From an uncultured Flavobacteriales bacterium (lineage in GTDB: Bacteria > Bacteroidota > Bacteroidia > Flavobacteriales > Weeksellaceae), in assembly GCA_937973555.1 (NCBI GenBank), contig CALJKL010000062.1, forward strand, positions 1-64,000: a stretch of 64,000 nucleotides of DNA. The letters are read 5' to 3'. This document shows, piece after piece, positions 26,093-35,238 of this stretch; position 1 is the first letter of the stretch, and each line of letters opens with the position of its first letter. The notes under the pieces were generated by a model. It saw only the letters and a list, made by a program, of their open reading frames with translations, searched no databases and had not been told where the DNA came from. The position numbers were made by a program, and so were the translations under genes.

Positions 26093-27994
26093 TTAAAATT
26101 TATAGTCTATACCCAAAGTATAGTTTCTTGGTTTTGTGGTAAATCCTACCACATCTACGTAATTAGTATTGAAAATGTTGGAAATGTTATAATAAACTTC
26201 AAATTTTTTGTTTATTTTCTGATTGATATTCAGATTAACCAAATGGAAAGCATCTAAAGTAACATTTTTGGTAGTATACGTATTTGCATCAAAATAGGCA
26301 TCTTCTCTTTTTGAAACGTATTGATATGAAAGATTCAGTCTATTGTTTTTAAAAGGAATGATTTCCAAAAAGGCATTGGCTCTGTATTTTGGCGAACGCA
26401 AGGAAGCCGAAGCATTGTCTTTTTCAGCATAATTTAAGTTACCACCCAAATTAATTACCGAGTTCAATTGGTAATTAAAACCCAATTCAAAACCTTTTAC
26501 CTTGTTTTGATTAACGTTTTCAAATTTCCCGGAATAGTTCACAAAATCGCTAATTTTATATACAAAAATGTCTTTTTCTTTTCTTTGGTAAAGACTTGCA
26601 TTAAAAGCAAAACTTCTATCTTTTTTTCCAATACTGAAATCTATTTCATGAGATGAATTGGTCTCCGGTTTCAAATCGAAATTGGGTAATACATAAGGCA
26701 ATGAACCATAATTTTGGTATAGTGTAGGTGCAATAAAAGCTGTTGCAAAAGAGTAACCTACTTTTGCATACAAATCTCCAAAGTCCTGCAAATAGTAAGG
26801 ATTGATACTGTATACAAAATGATTGTTGTATTTGGAATGATGATTCAGCCTTGTACCTAAATCCAAATGCAGATTTTGATATTGCAGATTGGTGTTTACA
26901 AAAGCATCCAAATTAGTGATTTCGGTGTCACTTATTTTCAAAACATCCTGCATGGAAGTGCCCCCCCAAGGTAGAGATTTTGCACCAAGATTTTGGGTTT
27001 CGTATTGTACTCCAGCAATTAAATTTACATTTTCAGAAAATTTAGTTTGATGGTAAAGTTCGGTAAAAAGGTTTCGTCCGGTATAGCTGTATTGGTCTAT
27101 GCCTTCATTTTTAACCAATTTCTTGTTTCCTGAAATTCTGGAATTGAAAATCAAACTGTTTTTCCCATACTGATATTGTGCATTGATACCTGCAAAAGCC
27201 TGATGATCATTGCCGAGGTATTTTCCATCGGTGAAAGCCCCTTCATCAAAATCATAAACATGGTGCTGGTATCCGCCATTGAGGGTAATGTTGAAATTCT
27301 GATAATTTAATCCTAAATGGGCATTGATGTTCTTTTTTTCAAAACCGTCTTTGTCGAAATTTTGCCCAATGGCAGAAGAAAAACCATCTGATTTTTCATT
27401 GAAACCTGAAATCTGATAATTCAAATGGTCTTTTTTGCCGAAGAAATTTGCATTTTGAGCGAAGGTTCCAAAGCTGCCGATTCGAGCCCCTAATCTTCCT
27501 TCAAAAGGTTTTTGAGAAGATTTTTTGGTTTTGATATTGATGACGGAAACCGTTGCATTAGAGCCGTAGAGCACAGAAGAAGATCCATTCAGAACTTCTA
27601 TGCTTTCTATGTTTTCAGCAGCAATGAGTCTAAGGTCTGAAGCTGTGTAATCATTTCCGGTTACATCTTTCATGGGAACTCCATCTACCAAAATCAAGAC
27701 ATTGGCCATACTGCCTCCTCGTATTTTAATGGATTTTGGTTCAGAACTGTTGTTAAAATTTCCCGTAATCTGGATGCCAGAAACTTGCTCTAAGATTTCA
27801 CTCAGATTTTGACCTTTAAATTTTTCCAGATCTTTGGAAGTAACGAGCTGAACGTTTTTTCCGGTTTTGTAAAGCTGCTGTTTTGTTTTAGCAGCAATGG
27901 TAATTTCGGGAATGTTGCCTTCCTTTTCCTGGGCAGTAAATTGCGATATTCCCGTCACAATCAAGAAACCTGCCACAAAAATAGATTTCTTCAT
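26093..27994 (-). CDS. btuB: TonB-dependent receptor, probable vitamin B12 (BtuB-like) transporter
   Basis: An outer-membrane transporter of 633 residues from the ATG at 27994, which gives the signal peptide MKKSIFVAGFLIVTGISQFTAQ; the longer open frame upstream lies in the riboswitch leader. Plug domain: LSEILEQVSGIQITGNFNN, IRGGSMANVLILVDGVPMKDV and IESIEVLNGSSSVLYGSNA, read in parts (about 70-165). Then comes a 22-strand barrel ending TLGIDYKF with a terminal Phe. BtuB assignment is based on size and above all on the cobalamin riboswitch in its leader; a corrinoid or cobinamide ligand is equally possible. Downstream periplasmic and ABC components are not in the window. Confidence 0.88.
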   Translation of the reverse strand: MKKSIFVAGFLIVTGISQFTAQEKEGNIPEITIAAKTKQQLYKTGKNVQLVTSKDLEKFKGQNLSEILEQVSGIQITGNFNNSSEPKSIKIRGGSMANVLILVDGVPMKDVTGNDYTASDLRLIAAENIESIEVLNGSSSVLYGSNATVSVINIKTKKSSQKPFEGRLGARIGSFGTFAQNANFFGKKDHLNYQISGFNEKSDGFSSAIGQNFDKDGFEKKNINAHLGLNYQNFNITLNGGYQHHVYDFDEGAFTDGKYLGNDHQAFAGINAQYQYGKNSLIFNSRISGNKKLVKNEGIDQYSYTGRNLFTELYHQTKFSENVNLIAGVQYETQNLGAKSLPWGGTSMQDVLKISDTEITNLDAFVNTNLQYQNLHLDLGTRLNHHSKYNNHFVYSINPYYLQDFGDLYAKVGYSFATAFIAPTLYQNYGSLPYVLPNFDLKPETNSSHEIDFSIGKKDRSFAFNASLYQRKEKDIFVYKISDFVNYSGKFENVNQNKVKGFELGFNYQLNSVINLGGNLNYAEKDNASASLRSPKYRANAFLEIIPFKNNRLNLSYQYVSKREDAYFDANTYTTKNVTLDAFHLVNLNINQKINKKFEVYYNISNIFNTNYVDVVGFTTKPRNYTLGIDYKF

Positions 27995-28129
27995 TTCAAT
28001 TTTTTTTGAATTAATAAATTTTGAAATCAATAAAATCAAAGGAAGAAAAGAAACATAGCGCAAACACACAGAAAACTGTGTTTTACGAAAGATGTCTCTA
28101 CTTTTCCTCCGAAAGTATTGATGATATTT

Positions 28130-28310
28130 AAGTTTGGGAGGTCTCCTGACTTTCACATTTTCTGCACCTTCTCATTCTTTCGAACAATGGTTTTTTTACA
28201 GAAAACTTTTGAGATTCTTATTTGTCATGCTGAGCTTGAAGAAGCATCTCAGTGATTTACAGTTGCGGGGACAGTTCCGGATTCTCACCAGATTCCCTTC
28301 ACCAAAACTT
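28130..28310 (-). promoter_or_regulatory. cobalamin riboswitch controlling the B12 receptor
   Basis: Read on the minus strand, the closing stem pairs AAGTTTTGG (28302-28310) with CCAAACTT (28130-28137, one bulge). The conserved blocks follow in order: GGTGAAGGGAATCTGGTGAG, ATCCGGAACTGTCCCCGCAA and CTGTAA (down to 28257), then, after a variable arm (28152-28256), the B12 box GTCAGGAGACC (about 28140-28150). The leader continues about 135 nt to the ATG at 27994 and includes the short hairpin ACACAG / CTGTGT near 28066-28081, which lacks an immediate U-run. Control may therefore act on translation; that is inference. Confidence 0.93.
28224..28252 (-). repeat. dispersed repeat copy inside the riboswitch variable arm
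   Basis: The plus strand reads GTCATGCTGAGCTTGAAG then AAGCATCTCAG, which matches, apart from a 2-nt change, the GTCATGCTGAGCTTGTCGAA GCATCT type of intergenic repeat common in Flavobacteriia. The ends CTGAG / CTCAG can pair, so the element makes its own hairpin in the RNA. Confidence 0.6.
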
Positions 28311-28344
28311 TTGCAAAGATAGGCTTAAATATGGATAAATAAAA

Positions 28345-28368
28345 AATCCATCAAGTTATTGATGGATT
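28345..28368 (-). terminator. intrinsic terminator of the cytidine deaminase gene
   Basis: The perfect 10-bp stem AATCCATCAA / TTGATGGATT (28345-28354 and 28359-28368) has loop GTTA and an A-run at 28341-28344 that becomes a U-run on the minus-strand transcript. It lies 7 nt after the cdd stop. Confidence 0.85.
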
Positions 28369-28374
28369 TATATT

Positions 28375-28854
28375 TTATAAAAAACTGGCGTCAAAGGAGA
28401 AAGGTAATAAATCTTTTACGGACGAACATTTGAAAACCGCGCCTTCTGTGCCCGAAAAATAGATTTCTATAGGCTCTTTCTGCTTGGTTTCATATTCTAA
28501 AAGACTTTGTCTGCAACCACCGCATGGTGGAGTAGCAGTGCTGAAAGATGGTTTGGAAGCAGGTCCTCCAATCACATACAGCTTTTTGATTTTTACATTT
28601 GGGTAGTTGGCACCAATGTTAAAAACGGTTACCCTTTCGGCACATAATCCTGATGGATAGGCAGCATTTTCTTGGTTGTTTCCGGTAATGATTTCGCCGT
28701 TTTCTAAAAGTACAGCACAACCAACATGAAAATGTGAATATGGAGCATATGCATTTCCTCGGGCTTTGGTAGCCATTTCATGAAGTTTTTTCTCGATGTC
28801 TGAAAGTTCGTTTCTTTCAATCTGAGTAAACTTAATTTTTAATTCTTTTTCCAT
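28375..28854 (-). CDS. cdd: cytidine deaminase
   Basis: Zinc enzyme of 159 residues that deaminates cytidine and deoxycytidine to uridine forms for pyrimidine salvage. The zinc site is complete: Cys71 and the catalytic Glu73 in SGLCAERVTVF, then Cys111 and Cys114 in PPCGGCRQSLLEY. FHVGCAVLLENGEIITGNNQEN, read in parts, is the substrate-binding block. The length is typical for the homotetrameric type plus a short N-terminal extension. It stands alone, ending at a strong terminator shared with the riboswitch region. Confidence 0.96.
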   Translation of the reverse strand: MEKELKIKFTQIERNELSDIEKKLHEMATKARGNAYAPYSHFHVGCAVLLENGEIITGNNQENAAYPSGLCAERVTVFNIGANYPNVKIKKLYVIGGPASKPSFSTATPPCGGCRQSLLEYETKQKEPIEIYFSGTEGAVFKCSSVKDLLPFSFDASFL

Positions 28855-28927
28855 TTTTAAAAAATCGGAGAGTAAAAGTACAAAATTTTTAAAGAAATAA
28901 CGTTTAATACTTTATTTTTCGTGTTTT

Positions 28928-30100
28928 TTAGAAATTTTCTCTGTAATCCGATAGTCTTATTTTCTTTTTCCCAAAAGCTTTTAATAAAAAATATCCTGAA
29001 AATCCGGCAATACCTGAGGCAACTAAAATGGCAAATTTGGCTTCATCCTGTATGGTAGCATCACCCTTATAGGAAAGTAACGCAATAAAAATAGACATGG
29101 TAAAACCAATACCTGCCAATAAACCGGCTCCTATCATTAAAGGCCAATTGCTTTTTGAGGGAAGTTCGCTTATCTTTAATTTAACTGCTATAAAAGAAAA
29201 AAGGTTAATGCCAATAACTTTTCCTAAAACCAAACCTAGAATAATTCCTAAACCGAAATTGCTGTGGAGTGCATCTACCATTCCGTTATGAAATTTAATA
29301 TTGGTATTGGCTAAAGCAAATATGGGCATAATGATATAGCTTACTGGAAAATGAAGTTTTTCTTCTAATTTTTCCAATGGAGAAATTCTTGCAGTTCCTT
29401 TATTTGTAGGAATGGTAAAGGCTAACAAAACCCCTGAAATGGTAGCATGAATGCCCGAATGATGCATGCAGTACCAAAGTAATATTCCTGGAATTAAATA
29501 ATAGATATGTTTGGTGACTTTTAGATAGTTAAATATCAAAAGTATTAAGATTATAATACCGCTAATTAACAAATAGATTATTTCTAATTTTTCTGTGTAG
29601 AAAATTGCAATGACTATAATGGCTCCCAGATCATCTACTATTGCCAAAGCGGTGAGGAAAATTTTTAATGATGCCGGAATTCTTCTTCCCAGCATAGAGA
29701 TAATGGCTAAAGAGAAAGCAATATCTGTTGCCATAGGTATTCCCCAGCCGCTTTCATAAGGGGTTCCGCTATTGAAAAAACTAAAAATAAGTGCAGGAAC
29801 CAGCATTCCGCCTATGGCGGCAAAAATAGGTAAAGAGGCACTTTTAAGACTTGAAAGTTCTCCTTCTACCAACTCCCTTTTAATTTCTAATCCTACCAAA
29901 AGAAAAAAGATGGCCATTAAACCATCATTAATCCATGAGCTTATAGAATAAGGACCTATTTTATACAACAATAAATCCTGAAAATTTTCTCCCATATTAG
30001 AATTTGCAATCAATAATGAGAGTATTACGCAGATAACCAATAGGTTACCTGAGGATTTCGCAAACCTGAAAAAATTCCTGAAATATTGAGTGATGGTCAT
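28928..30100 (-). CDS. nhaA: Na+/H+ antiporter NhaA
   Basis: Membrane antiporter of 390 residues that exports sodium in exchange for protons. The paired active-site aspartates are Asp156 and Asp157 in LAIVDDLGA, with Asp126 in ATDIAFSLAI; LVGLEIKRELVEGEL near 68-82 is the family signature. Its ATG directly abuts the stop codon of the RelA/SpoT gene upstream (30100/30101), so the two are cotranscribed and probably translationally coupled. Why a stringent-response enzyme and a sodium pump share an operon is not evident from the sequence. Confidence 0.96.
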   Translation of the reverse strand: MTITQYFRNFFRFAKSSGNLLVICVILSLLIANSNMGENFQDLLLYKIGPYSISSWINDGLMAIFFLLVGLEIKRELVEGELSSLKSASLPIFAAIGGMLVPALIFSFFNSGTPYESGWGIPMATDIAFSLAIISMLGRRIPASLKIFLTALAIVDDLGAIIVIAIFYTEKLEIIYLLISGIIILILLIFNYLKVTKHIYYLIPGILLWYCMHHSGIHATISGVLLAFTIPTNKGTARISPLEKLEEKLHFPVSYIIMPIFALANTNIKFHNGMVDALHSNFGLGIILGLVLGKVIGINLFSFIAVKLKISELPSKSNWPLMIGAGLLAGIGFTMSIFIALLSYKGDATIQDEAKFAILVASGIAGFSGYFLLKAFGKKKIRLSDYRENF

Positions 30101-32302
30101 TTATAGTCTTTTAACGTTGGTAACGCTTGATACATTTTTCAATTGTTTTAATGTCTCTTCAAGTTGGCTTTTATTTTTAACTTCTAAGGTAATGGATCCT
30201 AAGAAGATTCCGTCATTACTTTCAATAGAGATACTCTTCATATCTATATTCATTGCATTACTGATAACTTCGGTAATATCATTCACCAATCCTTTTCGGT
30301 CTATACCCTCTATTTCAATTTTTATTCTACTCTTATAGCGTTGCTCATTTACCCATTTTGCAGGTATTACTCTGTAATCGTAATTGGCCCTCAGGTTAAT
30401 GGCATTAGGGCAATTGTCATTATGAACTTTAATGCCGTCTGAAATAGTAATAAACCCGAAAATCTTGTCTCCAGGTATTACCGTACAGCATTTTGCAAAA
30501 CTGTAATTGAGTTTTTCTTCGTCTTTTCCGAATACAATTAGGTCAAGATCAGAAATTGGTGTTTCTTCAAAAGAAGCTGAAGGAGTAGATTTTCTGAATT
30601 TCTGAAAGAACGTTTTTAAGGTACTTTTAGAGTCTACATATTTTTTAAGATCAGTAGTGTCAAAAGTGCCGTCATAAAATTTCAGAAATAAGTCCTGAGA
30701 AGTTTTGAGATTGAAATATTTTTGGATATTATTTACTTCTTCTTCTGAGAAGCTTATTTTTGCGTGTCTTAGTTTTCTTTGGAAAATTTCTTTCCCTTCT
30801 GCTACTTGATTGTTTTTATCCGAATTTAAAGCGGCTTTTATCCTAGATTTTGCCTTGGAAGTAATAACGATATCCAGCCAATCTTGTTTAGGTTTTTGGT
30901 TTTGAGAAGACAGTATGTCTATCTGGTCTCCATTTTGAAGCACATAAGAAATTGGCACCAGTTTTCCGTTTACTTTTGCGCCAAGGCATTTCATGCCCAA
31001 ATTGGTATGTACATAGAAGGCAAAGTCTAAAGCGGTAGAACCTACAGGAAGAATTTTAATTTCCCCTTTTGGTGTAAATACGAACACTTCTTTCGAATAT
31101 AAATTAAGTTTTATATTATCCAAAAGCTCTGTTGTAGAAAGATTCTGTTGCTGTTCTATTACTTCGCGGATTTGGGAAACCCATTGTTCGAAGTTTCTGT
31201 CGTCACTGGTCTGTTTAAAACCTTCTTTATATTTATAATGAGCTGCAACCCCTTTTTCGGCAATTTCATCCATTCTTTCAGAACGAATCTGAACTTCTAT
31301 CCATTTTTTATCGGGTCCTAAAACGGTAAGATGAAGACTTTCATAGCCGGTAGAACGTGGGTTGGTAATCCAGTCGCGCATCCTCTGCGGATTGCTGTGA
31401 TATAAATCTGTTACGATAGAATAAATTTTCCATGCTATAAATTTTTCATTTTTAGCATCTGATTTATAAATGATTCTAATTGCATAATTGTCATATACTT
31501 CCTCGAAAGACACATTCTGCTTCAGCATTTTTCTGTAAATTGAAGAAATGGCCTTTGCTCTTCCCTTGATGGTGAAGTTTAGATTTTCTTCCTGAAGCTG
31601 TTCAGAAACCTCTTTTTTAAATTCTTCTACATATTTTTCTCTAATGTCTTTTGCCAACTCCAAATTGTTGGCAATATCATAATACACATCAGGATTATTG
31701 TATTTTAAAGAAAGGTCTTCCAGTTCAGATTTTATATTGTATAGACCTAATCTGTGAGCCAAAGGAGCATAGATATAGACGGTTTCTGAGGCAATTTTCT
31801 TTTGCTTGTCATCTCGCATGCTTTCCAGCGTTCTCATGTTATGAAGGCGGTCTGCAATTTTGATGAGGATTACCCTGAAGTCTTCGGAAAGTGTCAATAA
31901 AAGTTTTCTGTAATTTTCAGACTGTACAGATATGTTCTGATGGTTCATTACCGATATTTTGGTCAGCCCATTTACAATATCAGCTATTTTTTTTCCGAAA
32001 ATCTTTTTAATATCTTCATAGGTGTATTCAGAATCCTCTATCACATCATGAAGCAAAGCACAGGCAATAGAAGTAGTACCTAAGCCTATTTCGTTGGCTA
32101 CAATTTTTGCTACTTCTATAGGGTGGTAGATATAGGGCTCACCTGTTTTTCTACGCTGGTCTTTGTGAGCATCAAGGGCTATGTCAAAAGCTTTTCTTAT
32201 GACTTTGTTCTGCTCTTCATCCAGCGTTCTATAGGTGTTAGAAATTAAATCCTTATATCGGGATTGTATTTCTTTATTCTCTTTTTCTAGATCATATACC
32301 AT
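30101..32302 (-). CDS. RelA/SpoT bifunctional (p)ppGpp synthetase/hydrolase
   Basis: A 733-residue RSH protein that makes and degrades the alarmone (p)ppGpp. Order of domains: HD hydrolase (about 40-200, metal motif ALLHDVIED with His85-Asp86), nucleotidyltransferase synthetase (about 230-370, with RDWITNPRSTGYESLHLTV), TGS domain (about 390-455, VFTPKGEIKILPVGSTALDFAY-type block, here FAFYVH), a helical region with a zinc-finger-like CCTVIPGD segment, and a C-terminal ACT domain (about 660-730). Both catalytic halves look intact, so it is likely a bifunctional Rel enzyme. It is cotranscribed with nhaA. Confidence 0.95.
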   Translation of the reverse strand: MVYDLEKENKEIQSRYKDLISNTYRTLDEEQNKVIRKAFDIALDAHKDQRRKTGEPYIYHPIEVAKIVANEIGLGTTSIACALLHDVIEDSEYTYEDIKKIFGKKIADIVNGLTKISVMNHQNISVQSENYRKLLLTLSEDFRVILIKIADRLHNMRTLESMRDDKQKKIASETVYIYAPLAHRLGLYNIKSELEDLSLKYNNPDVYYDIANNLELAKDIREKYVEEFKKEVSEQLQEENLNFTIKGRAKAISSIYRKMLKQNVSFEEVYDNYAIRIIYKSDAKNEKFIAWKIYSIVTDLYHSNPQRMRDWITNPRSTGYESLHLTVLGPDKKWIEVQIRSERMDEIAEKGVAAHYKYKEGFKQTSDDRNFEQWVSQIREVIEQQQNLSTTELLDNIKLNLYSKEVFVFTPKGEIKILPVGSTALDFAFYVHTNLGMKCLGAKVNGKLVPISYVLQNGDQIDILSSQNQKPKQDWLDIVITSKAKSRIKAALNSDKNNQVAEGKEIFQRKLRHAKISFSEEEVNNIQKYFNLKTSQDLFLKFYDGTFDTTDLKKYVDSKSTLKTFFQKFRKSTPSASFEETPISDLDLIVFGKDEEKLNYSFAKCCTVIPGDKIFGFITISDGIKVHNDNCPNAINLRANYDYRVIPAKWVNEQRYKSRIKIEIEGIDRKGLVNDITEVISNAMNIDMKSISIESNDGIFLGSITLEVKNKSQLEETLKQLKNVSSVTNVKRL

Positions 32303-32381
32303 CTTCTTTTCTGTAGCTTTTTATCTGAAACGAAATTACGAAAAAAAGCGCAAAACAAAATGGTAAAACGTATTATCTATA

Positions 32382-32406
32382 AAAAAAGCCATCTATTATA
32401 GACGGC
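32382..32406 (-). terminator. intrinsic terminator of the Hsp20 gene
   Basis: On the minus strand GCCGTCTA / TAGATGGC (32388-32406, one G-U pair, 3-nt loop) is followed by seven T residues (32387-32381). Confidence 0.8.
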
Positions 32407-32428
32407 CTCTTAATAAAAAAATAGAAGG

Positions 32429-32878
32429 TTATTTAATTTCTATTTTTTTCAAAGGAATTTCTTCTGTAATTTTTTTTGGAATCATGATTTTTAAAATTCC
32501 GTCCGCATATTGTGCTTCAATTTTTTCGGCGTCAACATCAGAAGGTAAAGAAAAAGAACGACAGAATGCATTATAGTCGAATTCTTTTCGGTAATAATTT
32601 TCATTATCCAACTTTTCTTCTTTTTCTGTTTTTTGTTCAGAAGAAATACTCAGAACATTATTCTTGTCTAAATTAATTTTGAAATCTCCTTTTTTCATGC
32701 CCGGAGCTGCAACAGATATATCAAAATTTTGTTTAGTTTCCTTCACATTTACCGAAGGTAAAGTTTGGCCAAAATCAGCATAGTTTCTTGAATTCCAATT
32801 GAATCCATCATTTAAGAAAAAATCATCAAAAAAATTGCCAATTGAAGGCAATTGCTGGGTTCTGTTCATTAGTTTCAT
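32429..32878 (-). CDS. small heat-shock protein, Hsp20/alpha-crystallin family
   Basis: ATP-independent holdase chaperone of 149 residues that binds unfolding proteins in the cytosol. The alpha-crystallin domain runs from about residue 40 (PSVNVKETKQNFDISVAAPG) to 135, with DFKINLDKNNVLSISSEQ and the late strand block YADGILKIMIPKK. The canonical A-x-x-x-G-x-L motif appears as AQYADGILKI, and a short tail with IPLKKIEIK supplies the I-x-I/V-like assembly element. The N-terminal arm (FFDDFFLNDGFNW) is aromatic, as in other family members. It is monocistronic. The 224-nt gap upstream is AT-rich without a clear promoter. Confidence 0.95.
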   Translation of the reverse strand: MKLMNRTQQLPSIGNFFDDFFLNDGFNWNSRNYADFGQTLPSVNVKETKQNFDISVAAPGMKKGDFKINLDKNNVLSISSEQKTEKEEKLDNENYYRKEFDYNAFCRSFSLPSDVDAEKIEAQYADGILKIMIPKKITEEIPLKKIEIK

Positions 32879-33102
32879 TTTCTGTTGTTTTTAGTTAGAC
32901 TTTATTTAATTTAACGAAAAAACAATCAACAAATAAAATGCCGATGGATATCAAAAAATGAATTATATAAACATCAAATAATATTTTATAAGATTTAAAT
33001 TTAAGACCAAATCAATTAAGTCTAAAATTTTAAAATGGGAAAAATTGACGTATTGAGAACGTGAAAATTATTCTTATTGAATAATTGAAAATTTAGTATT
33101 AA

Positions 33103-33942
33103 CTAGCCCTCCAAAAGATATTCTTTATAATGACCTAAAAATTTTACATTTACTCCAATAGAATTCAGTTCTTCAATAGAGTTTTTATACAGAATGTTTT
33201 CCCAGTTGCCATCTATATTGATGAAGAAAAAATAATTGCCGAGACCAGTTTTCAGGGTACGGCTTTCAATTTTAGTAAGGTTCATTTTTCTCCATGCAAA
33301 AACAGAAAGTACCTGATGTAGTCCACCGGCATGGTCTTCCGGGATTGTAAGGATAAGAGAAGTTTTTTCGGCGATTTTATTTTTGTCAAAATCCAAACTT
33401 TTTTCTTTTTTAGAAATGACGATAAATTTAGTGTGGTTCTCTTCCACATCCTGTATGTTGGCATGTATCACCTTCAGTCCATAATATTTTGCGGCATGTT
33501 GATTAGCAATGGCAGCAAATTTTTTTTCGGGATTTTCAGACACCCTTTTTGCAGCGGCGGCAGTAGATCCGAATTCCTGTTTAATGACATTTTTGTATTC
33601 TTGATCCAAAAAATGATAGCATTGCGCCAAAGCTTGTGGATGTGAATATATTTTTTCGATTTCGGTATTATCAGGATGGATCATAAGATGATGCGTAATA
33701 GGCATCACTGCTTCTGCTTCTATCTTAATGCCCTCAAATTCATAGAGAAAATCCAGGGTGGTAGATACTGTTCCTTCAATAGAATTCTCCAAAGGAACCA
33801 CCGCTTTGTCTGTTTCACCACTTTCCACTGCCTTGAAACAATCTAAAATAGTTGCCTTAGAAACTAGATTTTCATCTCCAAAAATCTGTAGAGCAACGAT
33901 GTGGGTATTAGATGCTTCACTTCCGAAATACGCTATCTTCAT
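33103..33942 (-). CDS. pheA: prephenate dehydratase
   Basis: A 279-residue enzyme converting prephenate to phenylpyruvate in phenylalanine synthesis. Catalytic domain residues 1-180: YFGSEASNTHIVA, VVPLENSIEGTVSTTLD, ITHHLMIHP, SHPQALAQC and the Thr-Lys-Phe motif in ENHTKFIVIS. ACT regulatory domain about 195-270 with GGLHQVLSVFAWRKMNLTKIESR; the family's ESRP is ESRT here. It has no fused chorismate mutase, as is common in Bacteroidetes. Feedback inhibition by phenylalanine is expected from the ACT domain. The gene stands alone. Confidence 0.95.
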   Translation of the reverse strand: MKIAYFGSEASNTHIVALQIFGDENLVSKATILDCFKAVESGETDKAVVPLENSIEGTVSTTLDFLYEFEGIKIEAEAVMPITHHLMIHPDNTEIEKIYSHPQALAQCYHFLDQEYKNVIKQEFGSTAAAAKRVSENPEKKFAAIANQHAAKYYGLKVIHANIQDVEENHTKFIVISKKEKSLDFDKNKIAEKTSLILTIPEDHAGGLHQVLSVFAWRKMNLTKIESRTLKTGLGNYFFFINIDGNWENILYKNSIEELNSIGVNVKFLGHYKEYLLEG

Positions 33943-34137
33943 AAAACTTAATTAAAAATTCTTTTGTTGAAAACAAGAAAATTTTGATTACAAAGAGTAA
34001 AAATAGGAAAAATTGATGATTAATTCGGCTGAATTTTGATTTTAAAATTGGTAAATGCATTTTATAACGAATAATTGAGTTTCAATAAAAATTTATTGTT
34101 TTATTTTGCAAAGAATTAGACATCAATAAAATTTACC

Positions 34138-35142
34138 ATGAAAAAATTAGCGTTATTTTTGACCTTTACTTTTTCCCTGTTTTTCTATGCTCAAAAAAAA
34201 TATGTAGTAGTTATCCACGGTGGTGCCGGTACCATTCTGAAGAAGGATATGACTCCGGAATTGGAAAAAGCATATGAAGACAAACTAAAAGAAGCCCTTA
34301 CCAAAGCCTATGAAAAGATAAAGCAAGGTAAATCTTCTGTGGAAGCCGTAGAAGCCGCCATTGTTGTAATGGAAGATAGTCCGCTGTTTAATGCCGGAAA
34401 AGGAGCGGTTTTTACCAGTGAAGGAAAGAATGAGCTAGATGCTGCCATTATGTATGGCAAAGATAAGTCTGCAGGTGCTGTAGCTGGAGTAACGGTGGTG
34501 AAAAATCCTATCAAAGCGGCTATTGCCGTGATGCAGAAATCTGAACATGTAATGCTTATTAGTAAAGGTGCCGAACTGTTTGCCCAAACGAAAGGTTTGG
34601 AAATTGTAGATCCCTCTTATTTTTGGACCAAGAAAAGATGGGATGGTCTTCAAAAAGTAAAAGAAAAAGAACTGAAAGCCAATCAGCCGAATGCTTTTCG
34701 AGCAAATTATCCTGAGTCTTATTGGGTAGACCGTAAATTTGGGACGGTAGGTTGTGTGGCTTTGGATAAAGAAGGGAATCTTGCGGCGGGAACATCTACC
34801 GGAGGCATGACCAATAAAAAATTCGGAAGGGTAGGAGATGCACCTATTATTGGCGCTGGCACTTATGCCGATCAAAATATAGGGTTTTCCGGAACCGGGT
34901 GGGGCGAATATTACATCAGAACTACTGCTGCGAGAACAGTAGCCGCAAAATATGAATATCAAAATAAAGATGTGAAAACTGCTACTGAGGAAGTGATGAA
35001 GGAAATAGAAAATATGGGCGGCGATGGCGGAATGATTGCCTTAGACAAAAACGGAAACGTGGCCATGACTTTCAATACTGCAGGAATGTACCGCGGAACA
35101 GTAAACGAAAATGGGGAGATAGAAGTGGAAATCTATAAATAA
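34138..35142 (+). CDS. isoaspartyl peptidase / L-asparaginase (Ntn hydrolase)
   Basis: A 334-residue N-terminal-nucleophile hydrolase that self-cleaves before the catalytic threonine. A signal peptide (MKKLALFLTFTFSLFFYAQ) targets it to the periplasm. The alpha-subunit block VVIHGGAGTIL and FNAGKGAVFTSEGKNELDAAIM are typical. The nucleophile is Thr203 in FGTVGCVALD, preceded by the autoprocessing site. The substrate loop GTSTGGMTNKKFGRVGDAPIIGAGTYAD, read in parts, matches plant/bacterial-type isoaspartyl peptidases. It probably clears isoaspartyl dipeptides and can hydrolyse asparagine. It is monocistronic with a strong bidirectional terminator. Confidence 0.95.
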   Translation: MKKLALFLTFTFSLFFYAQKKYVVVIHGGAGTILKKDMTPELEKAYEDKLKEALTKAYEKIKQGKSSVEAVEAAIVVMEDSPLFNAGKGAVFTSEGKNELDAAIMYGKDKSAGAVAGVTVVKNPIKAAIAVMQKSEHVMLISKGAELFAQTKGLEIVDPSYFWTKKRWDGLQKVKEKELKANQPNAFRANYPESYWVDRKFGTVGCVALDKEGNLAAGTSTGGMTNKKFGRVGDAPIIGAGTYADQNIGFSGTGWGEYYIRTTAARTVAAKYEYQNKDVKTATEEVMKEIENMGGDGGMIALDKNGNVAMTFNTAGMYRGTVNENGEIEVEIYK

Positions 35143-35161
35143 TATCATAATCGAAAAATAA

Positions 35162-35190
35162 AAAACAGCCGGAAAAATACCGGCTGTTTT
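35162..35190. terminator. bidirectional intrinsic terminator
   Basis: The 11-bp stem AAAACAGCCGG / CCGGCTGTTTT (35162-35172 and 35180-35190) has a 7-nt loop. It lies between the isoaspartyl peptidase gene (+) and the end of the acs operon (-). Confidence 0.9.
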
Positions 35191-35238
35191 GGTTTACAAA
35201 TACTTAAAATAAGTTTTTATAAATATTAAAATTAAAGT

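Noticed and set aside
27995..28156. In-frame N-terminal extension of the B12 receptor (54 residues).
   Set aside because: It overlaps the riboswitch leader, lacks a signal-peptide role and would hide the good signal peptide starting at 27994.
32879..33102. Possible small gene or RNA in the gap between pheA and hsp20.
   Set aside because: The stretch is AT-rich with stops in all frames and only a weak 4-bp inverted repeat (AGAC...GTCT); nothing can be supported.
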